The translations under genes and the position numbers were made by a program. A stretch of DNA of 19,185 bases from an uncultured Oscillospiraceae bacterium (lineage in GTDB: Bacteria; Bacillota; Clostridia; Oscillospirales; Acutalibacteraceae). Each line of letters begins with the position of its first letter. The stretch's first letter is position 1. The notes under the pieces are model-generated. The model did not search any database. It had not been told where the DNA came from and worked only from the letters and a program-made list of their open reading frames with translations. Location: NCBI GenBank assembly GCA_958366985.1, contig CATXDC010000026.1:1-19185 (forward strand), written 5' to 3'. Of the stretch, positions 1-8,376 are shown in pieces.

Positions 1-345
1 CCGTTTTTGCTTTCTCCGATTACTTTAAATGACTGTCCTTTATTTACTGTTGTAATGATTGTAGCGGAAGTGGAAGCTGCTGAACGTATGCGGACATTAT
101 CTCCTGTGGAATATCCTGTACGTGTCTGAGGTGTAGTTACAGGCGGTGTAAAGGAAACATACTGAGCGCTGATATATCCTTTTGTGCCGTTGCTGAGCTC
201 TACATTATACCAGCCGTTTGTATTTTCACCGATAACTTTAAATGACTGCCCTTTATTTACTGTTGTAAGGATTGTGGCAGAGGTTGAAGCCGCTGAACGT
301 ATGCGGACACTGTCACCGGTAGAATATCCTGTGCGAACCTGTGGA
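1..345 (-). repeat. Tandem 213-bp SH3-domain repeat
   Basis: Two in-frame copies with a 213-bp (71-codon) period are visible: the segment starting near 28 matches that starting near 241 over more than 100 bp, with mostly silent-looking differences. Both encode the same SH3 core (VRIRSAASTSATI, VNKGQSFKVIGE) and a proline/threonine linker. A third, more divergent SH3 unit lies at about 380-560. The array continues past the window edge. Confidence 0.85.
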
Positions 346-1856
346 GTCGGTTCCGGCTCAGGAATACTTTCTGAATCAAGCTTAATATACTGGCTGCTTA
401 CAAAGCCTGTTTCTCCATTTGAAAGACGTATTTTATACCAGCCGTTAAGAGATGAAACAACTGTTACTTTATCTCCGCTGCTGTAATATGCAATGATTTC
501 ACCGCCTGTATTTGGTGAAGTTCTTATTCGCAGGGAATCCACCGTTACAGTACCGGTTTTAGCAGCCGCATCGTTTTCTCTGAGCCAAGGAGATAGATTT
601 TGAAGTATTGAATCCGTTGCCTGATTAAGAGCCCATGAACCGACGCCTTTTAAATTATATTCGTGAACAAGATTTATTTTATTTGATATAGAACGCTGAT
701 TTTCAAACCATATTGTATAATTTCCCGGGGAAAGCTTTTTGCCACCTACGGTATACTCTTTATCCCCTGCTTTTACGGTAAACTCGGCCTTGGGTGAACG
801 TGCTTTTTCGTCATAGGTAATTTTTGCATTGTAATCGGTAAGCATATTGCTTATAACGCTAAGGCCTATACCATAGCCGTTAAAATCTCCGTTTTCGCTC
901 CAGATTCTTCCGTAAAAGGGAACTCCAACAACTATTTTTTCAGCAGGAGCGTATTTAAGGGCATATTCAATGGATTTCTTTACAAAATCATAGCTTGCAA
1001 CAGGTCCCGCTGCGCTTCCCTGCCAGCTTTCATCATATGCCATTATCATAAGATAATCGGCGTGTTTTGCAAGGGCTTCATAGTCATATGAACCGTGCCA
1101 TCCTGTTGTCCAGCCGTTGGGATTTGCCGCAACTGCTACGGATACTTCCTTTTCAGCGGGAATCAGCCGGCGAAGCTCCGCAACAAGCCGTGTATATTTA
1201 TCTCTCTCTGTATGAGTTACGTTTTCGATATCCACGTTTACGCCATCGAGATTATATTTCTTTACATTTTCCGCAATCTCAGCCGCAAGAGCTTCTGGAT
1301 TTGCCAGGGCAAGTTTACCGCCGTTTCTATCCCAGTGGTTACTGAGCATCGGAACAACCTTTATACCCATTGCATGCATCTCGTTTACAAGTTCGGTACT
1401 TACTGTATTTACGACCAGCTTACCCTGAGAGTTTATGTCAAAGTAAGATGGGGATACTGTATCAAAGGTACCAGCCTGCTTTACCTTTGATATTTGCTGA
1501 GATACACTGCCGCCGTAGAGATAGGTCATACTGAACTTTTCAGAAAGCTGGGACGTACTGGAAATAACAAGAGGACTTTCGATTGAATATCCGAGCTGTG
1601 GAGATATGCCTTCCTGGGAATCTGCAAAAACGCTGAAAGGCATTGATGCTATTAAAACTCCTGAGAAGAAAATAACCACGGTTTTAATTTTAAGATTTCT
1701 GTATTTCCCAGAAAGCGCCTTTAAAATTCCGCTGTATCCATCAGAACTTTTTTCACCGTGAAGAAATTCTTTGCCGAATTCTTCCGTATCACGGCTGATT
1801 GAAATTATAAGATTGTATGTGTCGTCACTGTTTTTAATTATTTTGTAAGTGTACAT
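1..1856 (-). CDS. GH18 family glycosidase with C-terminal SH3 repeats (3' end outside window)
   Basis: The frame is open from an ATG at 1856 to the window edge (618 codons, no stop), so the protein is incomplete at its C-terminus. The start follows an AAGGCGGTG ribosome site at 1862-1870. Residues 1-55 are a polar segment I do not recognise. Residues 58-78 are hydrophobic and end in VFA, suggesting a late signal peptide or a membrane anchor. Residues 85-430 form a GH18 barrel: the motif DGVNVDIE at 204-211 supplies the catalytic acid E211, and MAYDESW and GVPFYGRIW strands follow. This resembles the YaaH/SleL/YdhD group of peptidoglycan and spore-cortex hydrolases. At least three bacterial SH3 units follow, likely for wall binding. 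The substrate (cortex or vegetative peptidoglycan, or chitin-like glycan) cannot be decided here. It lies downstream of the polyamine operon terminator and is probably transcribed separately. Confidence 0.9.
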   Translation of the reverse strand, partial: MYTYKIIKNSDDTYNLIISISRDTEEFGKEFLHGEKSSDGYSGILKALSGKYRNLKIKTVVIFFSGVLIASMPFSVFADSQEGISPQLGYSIESPLVISSTSQLSEKFSMTYLYGGSVSQQISKVKQAGTFDTVSPSYFDINSQGKLVVNTVSTELVNEMHAMGIKVVPMLSNHWDRNGGKLALANPEALAAEIAENVKKYNLDGVNVDIENVTHTERDKYTRLVAELRRLIPAEKEVSVAVAANPNGWTTGWHGSYDYEALAKHADYLMIMAYDESWQGSAAGPVASYDFVKKSIEYALKYAPAEKIVVGVPFYGRIWSENGDFNGYGIGLSVISNMLTDYNAKITYDEKARSPKAEFTVKAGDKEYTVGGKKLSPGNYTIWFENQRSISNKINLVHEYNLKGVGSWALNQATDSILQNLSPWLRENDAAAKTGTVTVDSLRIRTSPNTGGEIIAYYSSGDKVTVVSSLNGWYKIRLSNGETGFVSSQYIKLDSESIPEPEPTPQVRTGYSTGDSVRIRSAASTSATILTTVNKGQSFKVIGENTNGWYNVELSNGTKGYISAQYVSFTPPVTTPQTRTGYSTGDNVRIRSAASTSATIITTVNKGQSFKVIGESKN

Positions 1857-1939
1857 TTTTTCACCGCCTTATTTTTTAGTTTTACCTGCGGAGAAAAAAA
1901 TAGACTTTAAAAGTAAATTTAAATTAAGGAAAAATCTGC

Positions 1940-1972
1940 AAAAAAACAGATATGCCCGAAAGCATATCTGTT
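1940..1972 (-). terminator. Intrinsic terminator of the polyamine operon
   Basis: A perfect 11-bp stem (1945-1955 with 1962-1972, loop of 6) is followed on the minus strand by seven U (1940-1946). It lies 20 bp after the nspC stop codon, so it closes the six-gene operon and separates it from the glycosidase gene. Confidence 0.9.
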
Positions 1973-1992
1973 AAAATTTAGTTTTATAAAAT

Positions 1993-3120
1993 TTATGAAA
2001 GCCTGCTTACAAAATCCTCATAACCAAAGGTTTTGACAGTGACTGTTTCGCCATTCTGCTTTCTGTACAGAATTGAAGGCAGAGGCATACCGTTAAAGGT
2101 ATTTGTCTTTACCATTGTGTAAAGAGCCATATCCTCAAAGACAACTTTATCGCCCTCATTAAGAGGTTTGTCAAAGGAATAATCCCCTATAACATCCCCC
2201 GCAAGGCAGGTAGGGCCGCCCAAACGATAAGTAAATTCCTTTTCATTTGGTTCACCGCTGTTCATAAGAGGCGGACGATAAGGCATTTCAAGTACGTCCG
2301 GCATGTGGCAGGCTGCAGAAGTATCGAGAATGGCAATATCCATGCCGTTATTCATGGTTTCGAGGACTGTTGAAACAAGAAAACCTGCGTTTAATACAAC
2401 AGCCTCACCGGGCTCGAGATAGACTTCCACATCATACTTTTCACGAAAATGCTTCACAACCGAAATCAGTTTTTCACGGTCGTAATCCTTTCGGGTAATA
2501 TGGTGTCCTCCGCCAAAGTTAACCCATTTCATATCTTTAAGATATTTGCCGAATTTTTCTTCAAAAGCCTTTGCAGTCGTTTCAAGATCATCGGAGTTCT
2601 GCTCACAAAGAGTGTGAAAATGAAGTCCGTCAAGAAGAGAAAGTATGCTCTCATCGAAATTTGCCAAAGTAGTTCCAAGGCGTGAACCCGGTGAACAGGG
2701 ATCATAAATAGCGTGACCCTCCTGAGTTGAACATTCGGGATTTACTCTTAAGCCCACTGACTTTCCGAGATCCTTTGCCTTTTGAGCATACTTTTTTACC
2801 TGTTTGGGAGAATTAAAGACGATATCGTCGGCATACTTTAAAATCTCCTCAAACTCATCTTCACGGTAAGCAGGGGAAAAGACATGAGTCTCTCCCCCGA
2901 ATTTTTCTTTTCCGAGCCTTGCCTCATAAAGTCCGCTGGCGGTGGTTCCCGCAAGGTACTTTGAAATGAGAGGATAGGCATAAAACATTGAAAAGGCTTT
3001 CTGAGCAAGGAGAATTTTGCATCCCGCTCTTTCGGAAACATCCTTTAATATTTCGAGATTATCTGTTAATCTCTTTTCATCCACTACAAAACAGGGTGTT
3101 TTTACATTTTGGAAATCCAT
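1993..3120 (-). CDS. nspC: Carboxynorspermidine/carboxyspermidine decarboxylase
   Basis: This is a PLP-dependent decarboxylase of the alanine-racemase-fold family (375 aa, normal length). It removes the carboxyl group from carboxynorspermidine or carboxyspermidine to give norspermidine or spermidine. Visible features are the PLP lysine K41 in LLAQKAFS, the phosphate-binding FGGGHHITR (202-210), EPGEA (236-240), and the catalytic cysteine C305 in GGPTCLAGD. It is the last gene of the operon; its ATG lies 2 nt after the stop of the dehydrogenase that makes its substrate, so the two are almost certainly translationally coupled. Given the adjacent arginine decarboxylase and ureohydrolase, the substrate could instead be carboxyaminopropylagmatine, a related route I recall from cyanobacteria. 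The family call is secure; the exact substrate is inferred. Confidence 0.95.
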   Translation of the reverse strand: MDFQNVKTPCFVVDEKRLTDNLEILKDVSERAGCKILLAQKAFSMFYAYPLISKYLAGTTASGLYEARLGKEKFGGETHVFSPAYREDEFEEILKYADDIVFNSPKQVKKYAQKAKDLGKSVGLRVNPECSTQEGHAIYDPCSPGSRLGTTLANFDESILSLLDGLHFHTLCEQNSDDLETTAKAFEEKFGKYLKDMKWVNFGGGHHITRKDYDREKLISVVKHFREKYDVEVYLEPGEAVVLNAGFLVSTVLETMNNGMDIAILDTSAACHMPDVLEMPYRPPLMNSGEPNEKEFTYRLGGPTCLAGDVIGDYSFDKPLNEGDKVVFEDMALYTMVKTNTFNGMPLPSILYRKQNGETVTVKTFGYEDFVSRLS

Positions 3121-3122
3121 AA

Positions 3123-4325
3123 TCAGTCCACCAGAACAGGATTATAGGACTCTTTCCAGGGAAGTCCCCATTTGTTAAGAGCGTCCATGAAGGGATCGGG
3201 ATCAAACTCTTCAATGTTATGAACACCGGGCTTATTCCACTTGCCTGTCATAACCATCATTGCGCCGATCATTGCGGGAACGCCTGTTGTATAGGCAACT
3301 GCCTGAGAACCAACCTCTTTATAGCATTCCTCATGGTCGCAGATATTGTAAAGATAATAGGTTTTATCCTTACCGTCCTTTTTACCTCTGAAAATGCATC
3401 CGATATTTGTCTTACCCTTTGTACGGGGACCAAGGGATGCAGGATCGGGAAGCACAGCTTTAAGGAACTGGAGGGGAACTATCTCCTTGCCATCATACAT
3501 AATGGGCTCAATTGAGGTCATGCCAACGTTTTCAAGGCATTTGAGATGTGTGAGATAGCTCTGTCCGAAAGTCATAAAGAAGCGGATTCTCTTGATCCCG
3601 GGAATATTCAGAGCAAGGCTTTCAATCTCCTCGTGGTGGAGAAGATACATATCCTTCATGCCTACTCCCTCAAAATTATACTCTCTCTTTATCTCCATAG
3701 GCTCAGTCTCAACCCAGTGGCCGTCCTCCCAGTAAGAACCTTTTGCGGAAACCTCACGGATATTGATTTCGGGATTGAAGTTTGTTGCAAAGGGATAACC
3801 GTGGTCACCGCCGTTGCAGTCAAGAATATCAATGTAGTTGATTTCATCGAACTCATGCTTGAGTGCATAAGCTGAGAATACGCCTGTAACTCCGGGATCA
3901 AATCCGCTGCCGAGAAGAGCAGTGATTCCGGCTTTTTCAAAGCGCTCTTTATATGCCCACTGCCAGCAATACTCGAACTTTGCTGTATCCTCAGGCTCAT
4001 AGTTTGCGGTATCAATATAATGTGTCTTTGTAGCAAGGCAGGCATCCATTATTGTAAGATCCTGATAAGGAAGAGCAAGGTTAAGCACTACATCGGGCTT
4101 TACCTCTTCGATAAGAGCTATAAGCTCATCTACATTATCAGCGTCAACTTTTGCAGTTGTAATCTTTGTCTTTGTGGTTCCCTCAAGCTTCTCTTTGAGA
4201 GCATCGCACTTTGACTTTGTACGGCTTGCAATGCAGATTTCCTCAAAAACTTCGCTGTTCTGACAGCATTTATGGATTGCAACGGAAGCAACACCGCCGC
4301 ATCCTATTATAAGAGCTTTTCCCAT
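3123..4325 (-). CDS. Carboxy(nor)spermidine dehydrogenase, saccharopine dehydrogenase family
   Basis: This is a NAD(P)H-dependent enzyme that reductively condenses aspartate semialdehyde with a diamine (putrescine, diaminopropane or agmatine) to form the carboxyaminopropyl polyamine that NspC decarboxylates. The 400-aa length fits the LYS1/saccharopine dehydrogenase-like family. The N-terminus is a Rossmann fold with GCGGVAS (8-14). The stretch GSGFDPGVTGVFSAY and the later GVPAMIGAMMV are typical of this family. The gene sits 42 nt after speB and 2 nt before nspC, with AGAGGAA as ribosome site. Pairing with NspC is diagnostic of the polyamine role rather than lysine metabolism. The diamine used cannot be read from sequence. 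Confidence 0.93.
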   Translation of the reverse strand: MGKALIIGCGGVASVAIHKCCQNSEVFEEICIASRTKSKCDALKEKLEGTTKTKITTAKVDADNVDELIALIEEVKPDVVLNLALPYQDLTIMDACLATKTHYIDTANYEPEDTAKFEYCWQWAYKERFEKAGITALLGSGFDPGVTGVFSAYALKHEFDEINYIDILDCNGGDHGYPFATNFNPEINIREVSAKGSYWEDGHWVETEPMEIKREYNFEGVGMKDMYLLHHEEIESLALNIPGIKRIRFFMTFGQSYLTHLKCLENVGMTSIEPIMYDGKEIVPLQFLKAVLPDPASLGPRTKGKTNIGCIFRGKKDGKDKTYYLYNICDHEECYKEVGSQAVAYTTGVPAMIGAMMVMTGKWNKPGVHNIEEFDPDPFMDALNKWGLPWKESYNPVLVD

Positions 4326-4367
4326 TTTAAATTCCTCTTTTCTTTCACTTTATTTTTATTATTTATT

Positions 4368-5222
4368 TTATTTCTGAAATGCAAGAAGCATCTCTCTTAC
4401 TGTTTTACATGCCGCAGCAGTGGAAATTCCGCTGTGGTCATAGTGGGGACTAAGTTCGTTTACATCGCAGGCAACGACATTTGCCTTTTCGCAGACAAGC
4501 TGAGCGCTTCTTCTCAGTTCCTCAAAACTTACTCCGCCGGGCTCGGGAGTTCCCGTTCCGGGGAATACTGAAGGATCAAGAACATCGAGGTCTACGGTAA
4601 AGTAAACGGGTTTATCGCTAAGCTTTTCAACAGTTTCCTTAAGGGTATCGAAATTAAATCGGCAGGTATTCACGTGATCCTTTCCCCAGGAAAACTCTTC
4701 CCTGTCTCCTGAACGTATACCAAACTGGAAAATACGTCCATCTCCTATTATCTCCCAGCAGCGTCTTAAAACACAGGCATGAGAAAGCTTATTACCTAAA
4801 TAATCTTCTCTTAAATCCGCATGGGCATCAAAGTGGATAATGCAGATATCGGGATATTTCTTTGCCGCCGCTCTAAATGCTCCTAAAGTGACAAGATGTT
4901 CTCCGCCAAGCATAAAGGGCCTTTTACCCGCTGCGAGAATATCCGCCGCTCTTTCCTCAATCTGATTTAAGGCATCCTCAGTGCATCCAAAGGGAAGCTC
5001 AATATCGCCGCTGTCCATAACCTTACCGTCAAATAAATCCTTATCCTGATAAGGGCTGTAACTTTCTATACCGAAAGACTCATGGCGTATTGTGCTGCAT
5101 CCGAATCTTGTACCGGGACGGTAAGAGGTAGTGGAATCAAACGGTGCACCGAAAAGGACAGTATCAGCCTCTTCAAAGCTGCTTTCGCAGCCCATAAACA
5201 CCTCAATATTTCTGTTCAACAT
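4368..5222 (-). CDS. speB: Agmatinase-type ureohydrolase (agmatine or N1-aminopropylagmatine)
   Basis: This is a binuclear manganese ureohydrolase of the arginase/agmatinase family (284 aa). All metal motifs are present: GGEH (106-109), DAHAD (132-136), SHA with H148, and DLDVLDP (211-217), followed by PGTGTPEPGG. It releases urea from agmatine to give putrescine. Homologues beside speE in some bacteria instead cleave N1-aminopropylagmatine to spermidine directly. The ATG at 5222 lies inside the end of speE (20-nt overlap), with GAGGAG about 10 nt upstream, which implies coupled translation and supports either substrate. The family is certain; the choice of substrate is open. Confidence 0.95.
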   Translation of the reverse strand: MLNRNIEVFMGCESSFEEADTVLFGAPFDSTTSYRPGTRFGCSTIRHESFGIESYSPYQDKDLFDGKVMDSGDIELPFGCTEDALNQIEERAADILAAGKRPFMLGGEHLVTLGAFRAAAKKYPDICIIHFDAHADLREDYLGNKLSHACVLRRCWEIIGDGRIFQFGIRSGDREEFSWGKDHVNTCRFNFDTLKETVEKLSDKPVYFTVDLDVLDPSVFPGTGTPEPGGVSFEELRRSAQLVCEKANVVACDVNELSPHYDHSGISTAAACKTVREMLLAFQK

Positions 5223-6063
5223 CTTTTAAAAGCTCCTCTACATAGGCGGGTAAATAAAATGCGCCTTTGTGTAATGTGGTTGTATAGTACTGACAGGAAA
5301 GTCCTCTTAAATTCCAGCGGGCTTCCTGCAAATCCTTTAAGGGATGATACTTCTTTGAAGCAAATCCGAAAAGCCAGTGTCCCGACGGATATGTGGGAAT
5401 ATGCGCCTGATATACACGGCTTATGGGGAATGACTCGACTATTCTCTTATGAGCTCTCTGACAGGCAACGGCATCTTCATCATAGAAAGGACTTTCGTGC
5501 TGATTTACCATTATTCCGTCATCGTGAAGTGCCTTGAAGCAGTTGCCGTAAAACTCCCTTGTGAAAAGTCCCTCTCCGGGTCCGAATGGGTCAGTTGAAT
5601 CGACGATTATAAGGTCATATTTATCCTCTTTTGTACGGACAAATTTAAGTCCGTCCTCATAGTGGATTGACACTCTCGGATCGTCAAAACAGCAGGCTGT
5701 CTGAGGAAGATATTTTTTGCATACCTCCACTACAAGCTCATCTATTTCAACAAGGTCTATATGCTCTATTTCAGGATATCTTGCAAGCTCTCTAACAACT
5801 CCTCCGTCACCCGCTCCTATTACAAGCACGTCACGGACTTTAGGATGCACAGCCATAGGCACATGGGTTATCATCTCGTGATAGATAAACTCATCCTTTT
5901 CAGTAAGCATCATATATCCGTCAAGGGTGAGAAAGCGTCCGAACTCAGGAGAATCAAATACATCAATGCGCTGAAATTCACTTTTGCCGCTGTAAAGCTG
6001 CCTGTCAACTTTAATGGAAAGCTTTACATTAGGTGTCTGCGCTTCGGAAAACCAAAAATCCAT
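5203..6063 (-). CDS. speE: Spermidine synthase (polyamine aminopropyltransferase)
   Basis: This enzyme transfers an aminopropyl group from decarboxylated S-adenosylmethionine to putrescine (or agmatine), yielding spermidine (or aminopropylagmatine) plus methylthioadenosine. At 286 aa it matches the usual bacterial length. It has an N-terminal beta domain, then the gate motif YHE (61-63), the nucleotide-binding GAGDGG (83-88), VEIDELV, and the catalytic DSTDPFGP (155-162). The start is 5 nt after the speA stop, with AAGGAG sites inside the speA end. It depends on SpeD, encoded first in this operon, for its aminopropyl donor. Confidence 0.96.
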   Translation of the reverse strand: MDFWFSEAQTPNVKLSIKVDRQLYSGKSEFQRIDVFDSPEFGRFLTLDGYMMLTEKDEFIYHEMITHVPMAVHPKVRDVLVIGAGDGGVVRELARYPEIEHIDLVEIDELVVEVCKKYLPQTACCFDDPRVSIHYEDGLKFVRTKEDKYDLIIVDSTDPFGPGEGLFTREFYGNCFKALHDDGIMVNQHESPFYDEDAVACQRAHKRIVESFPISRVYQAHIPTYPSGHWLFGFASKKYHPLKDLQEARWNLRGLSCQYYTTTLHKGAFYLPAYVEELLKDVEQKY

Positions 6064-6068
6064 ACTCC

Positions 6069-7523
6069 TTAAACTCCTTTCAAAACATTCAGTCTCTCAA
6101 TTGCCGCATCTTCAGGACCTGTCATGGAACAGCCCTTTTCCTTGGCATAGGAAATATAGTCAAGAATACGTCTTGTTATCCTTTCCCCCGGCGCCAGAAT
6201 CGGTATTCCCGGAGGATAGCACATTACAAACTCACTGCAAATTCTTCCTTCGGTTTCTTCAATGGGAAGTGATTCCTTATCGGCGTAAAAGGCAGCCTGA
6301 GGGGAAACTGCAAGCTCAGGCTCGATATATTCCTGAGTCATAAGCCCTGCCTTACTCTTTCCGAAACGGCGCTTTACCTCGGCAAGGGCTCCCACAAGAC
6401 GCTCAATATCACGGAGCCTGTCTCCGATTGAAATATAGGCTAAAATATTTCCCAGATCGCCGAACTCTATCTGTATATCATATTCATCTCTTAAAAGGTC
6501 GTATACCTCAATACCTGCAAGACCGATATCGAGAGTATGGACTGAAAGCTTTGTAGTGTCAAAATCGAATATGCTGTCGCCGTTTATAAGCTCCTTTGAA
6601 TAAGCGTAATATCCGCCTATATCGTTTATCTCGGAGCGGGCATACTCTGCAAGGCTCACTACTCCTGCAAATGCCTCTTTTCCTCTCAGAGCAAGATTCC
6701 GTCTGGAAATATCAAGGCTCGAAAGGAGAAGATATGAGCCGCTTGTAGTCTGTGTAAGATTTATAATTTGTCTTATATGTCCCTCGCTCATAGCGGGTCC
6801 TGCAAGAAGCAGTGAACTCTGAGTGAGGCTTCCTCCTGATTTGTGCATCGAAACTGCCGCCATATCGGCTCCGGCAGCCATTGCGGAAACAGGAAGATTT
6901 TCTCCGAAATAAAAATGAGTTCCGTGAGCTTCATCTGCAAGGCAGAGCATATTGTGCTCATGGGCTATTTTTACAATTGAACGAAGGTCAGAGCAAATTC
7001 CGTAATAGGTGGGATTATTTACAAGTATCGCCTTTGCGTCGGGATTTGCTTTAATGGCTCTTTCAACCGCCGAAACGCTCATACCAAGGGGGATTCCAAG
7101 CTTCGGGTCGCATTCGGGATTTACATAGACGGGAACCGCTCCGCACAAAACAATAGCCCCCATAACGCTGCGGTGAACATTTCGGGGGAGAATAATTTTC
7201 TCTCCGCTTTTGACAACGGAAAGCACCATACTCTGTACGGCAGAGGTTGTCCCTCCAACCATAAGAAAAGCATGAGCCGCTCCGAAAGCCTCAGCGGCAA
7301 GAATTTCGGCGTCACGTATTACCGATATGGGATGACAAAGGTTATCAAGTGGCTTCATGGAGTTTACGTCCATATTGACGCATTTCTCTCCTAACAGAGC
7401 CGCAAGCTCCGGATTTCCTCTGCCTCTTTTATGTCCCGGCACATCAAAGGGAACTACCCTCATCTTTTTGAATTTTTCCAGCGCCTCATAAATCGGCGCA
7501 CTCTGCTGTGAAAGCTCGCCCAT
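6069..7523 (-). CDS. speA: Arginine decarboxylase, aspartate-aminotransferase fold (Orn/Lys/Arg family)
   Basis: This is a PLP decarboxylase of the short Orn/Lys/Arg group (484 aa), colinear with Bacillus subtilis SpeA. Recognisable blocks are VPGHKRG near 28, the cofactor Asp in DEAHG (197-201), and the Schiff-base lysine K228 in SMHKSGGSLTQSS. The C-terminal domain carries EFVMCYPPGIPI and a final GPED motif, as in SpeA. It probably makes agmatine from arginine, which fits the agmatinase in the same operon. Family members that use lysine or ornithine cannot be excluded by eye. The ATG is 1 nt from the speD stop, with AAGGAGG overlapping the end of speD. Confidence 0.92.
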   Translation of the reverse strand: MGELSQQSAPIYEALEKFKKMRVVPFDVPGHKRGRGNPELAALLGEKCVNMDVNSMKPLDNLCHPISVIRDAEILAAEAFGAAHAFLMVGGTTSAVQSMVLSVVKSGEKIILPRNVHRSVMGAIVLCGAVPVYVNPECDPKLGIPLGMSVSAVERAIKANPDAKAILVNNPTYYGICSDLRSIVKIAHEHNMLCLADEAHGTHFYFGENLPVSAMAAGADMAAVSMHKSGGSLTQSSLLLAGPAMSEGHIRQIINLTQTTSGSYLLLSSLDISRRNLALRGKEAFAGVVSLAEYARSEINDIGGYYAYSKELINGDSIFDFDTTKLSVHTLDIGLAGIEVYDLLRDEYDIQIEFGDLGNILAYISIGDRLRDIERLVGALAEVKRRFGKSKAGLMTQEYIEPELAVSPQAAFYADKESLPIEETEGRICSEFVMCYPPGIPILAPGERITRRILDYISYAKEKGCSMTGPEDAAIERLNVLKGV

Positions 7524-7524
7524 T

Positions 7525-8301
7525 TTACGGCCTCCTTCCGTAAACGTTGCAGCCGCTGAAAATTTCTATCATCTCACGGCGCAGGTTATTCATTATTTCA
7601 AGGCGTTTTTTGGGCGGAAGCTCGTAAACGTCAGTTTTGAAAAGATAATTCTGCAAATCTATTTCCTTTACCATCATCTTTGTATGGAAAAGGTTCGCTT
7701 CATATACATTTATATCCACTGCATCATATTTTGCCAGAATCTCCGGGTCAATATAATCCTGAATGGATGTTACGGGATGATCAAGGAATAGCTTCTGACC
7801 GTCAACATCCCTTGTAAATCCTCTGACTCTGTAATCCATTGTTATTATATCCGAATCAAAGGAGCCAATAAGATAATCGAGAGTAGAAAGGGGTGTTATT
7901 TCTCCGCAGGTGGCAACATCTATATCAACTCTGAAAGTTGCAAGACAGTTTTCCGGATGATACTCTGGGTATGTGTGCACAGTAACATGACTTTTATCAA
8001 GATGAGCAAGCTGAGTGTCTCCCACAGGAACCATCGAACCCTCCGCAATGAGGATTGTTACGGAAGCTCCCTGGGGATCATAGTCCTGACGGGCAATATT
8101 AAGAACCTGCGCTCCTATCATATCCGTAAGATTAGTAAGGATATTTGTAAGTCGCTCAGAGTTATACTGCTCATCGATATATGCAATATAGTCCTTCTGC
8201 TCACGGGCAGTTTTTGCATAGCACACATCATAAATATTAAAGCTCAGCGCTTTTGTAAGATTGTTAAATCCATAAAGTTTCAGTTTCTCATTCTCTGCCA
8301 T
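7525..8301 (-). CDS. speD: S-adenosylmethionine decarboxylase proenzyme, E. coli type
   Basis: This pyruvoyl enzyme makes decarboxylated S-adenosylmethionine for SpeE. The 258-aa sequence aligns along its whole length with E. coli SpeD: it opens LKLYGFNNLTKALSF and has the self-cleavage site LDKSH with K103-S104, where S104 becomes the pyruvoyl group. HTYPE and the conserved cysteine C132 in ATCGE follow, then the MDYRVRGFTRDVDG block. This is the long SpeD type, not the short Bacillus SpeH type. It is the first gene of the polyamine operon. Its ATG follows a G-rich ribosome site (GGGAG/GGGG) and lies 30 nt beyond a strong intrinsic terminator, so expression must depend on readthrough or antitermination. 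Confidence 0.97.
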   Translation of the reverse strand: MAENEKLKLYGFNNLTKALSFNIYDVCYAKTAREQKDYIAYIDEQYNSERLTNILTNLTDMIGAQVLNIARQDYDPQGASVTILIAEGSMVPVGDTQLAHLDKSHVTVHTYPEYHPENCLATFRVDIDVATCGEITPLSTLDYLIGSFDSDIITMDYRVRGFTRDVDGQKLFLDHPVTSIQDYIDPEILAKYDAVDINVYEANLFHTKMMVKEIDLQNYLFKTDVYELPPKKRLEIMNNLRREMIEIFSGCNVYGRRP

Positions 8302-8330
8302 TTTCCCCAGCTCCCGGAATTATTTTAAAC

Positions 8331-8376
8331 AAAAAAACGCAAGATATATGCTTTAACAGCATACTTTCTTGCGTTT
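8331..8376 (-). terminator. Intrinsic terminator in the speD leader (attenuator)
   Basis: On the minus strand a 10-bp outer stem (8367-8376 with 8335-8344) encloses a 6-bp inner stem and a 7-nt loop. It is followed by seven U (8331-8337). The hairpin stands 30 nt upstream of the speD ATG and no promoter fits in between, so it must be bypassed for the operon to be expressed. Confidence 0.88.

Noticed and set aside
1..345. CRISPR-like or mobile repeat
   Set aside because: The 213-bp repeats are in frame and encode SH3 domains; there are no spacers of constant size.
1067..1490. Plus-strand ORFs opposite the glycosidase (92 and 131 residues)
   Set aside because: They are antisense to the conserved GH18 motifs and have no ribosome sites or recognisable domains.
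3546..3875. Plus-strand ORF inside the carboxyspermidine dehydrogenase gene
   Set aside because: Antisense shadow of a conserved enzyme; low-complexity hydrophobic translation without support.
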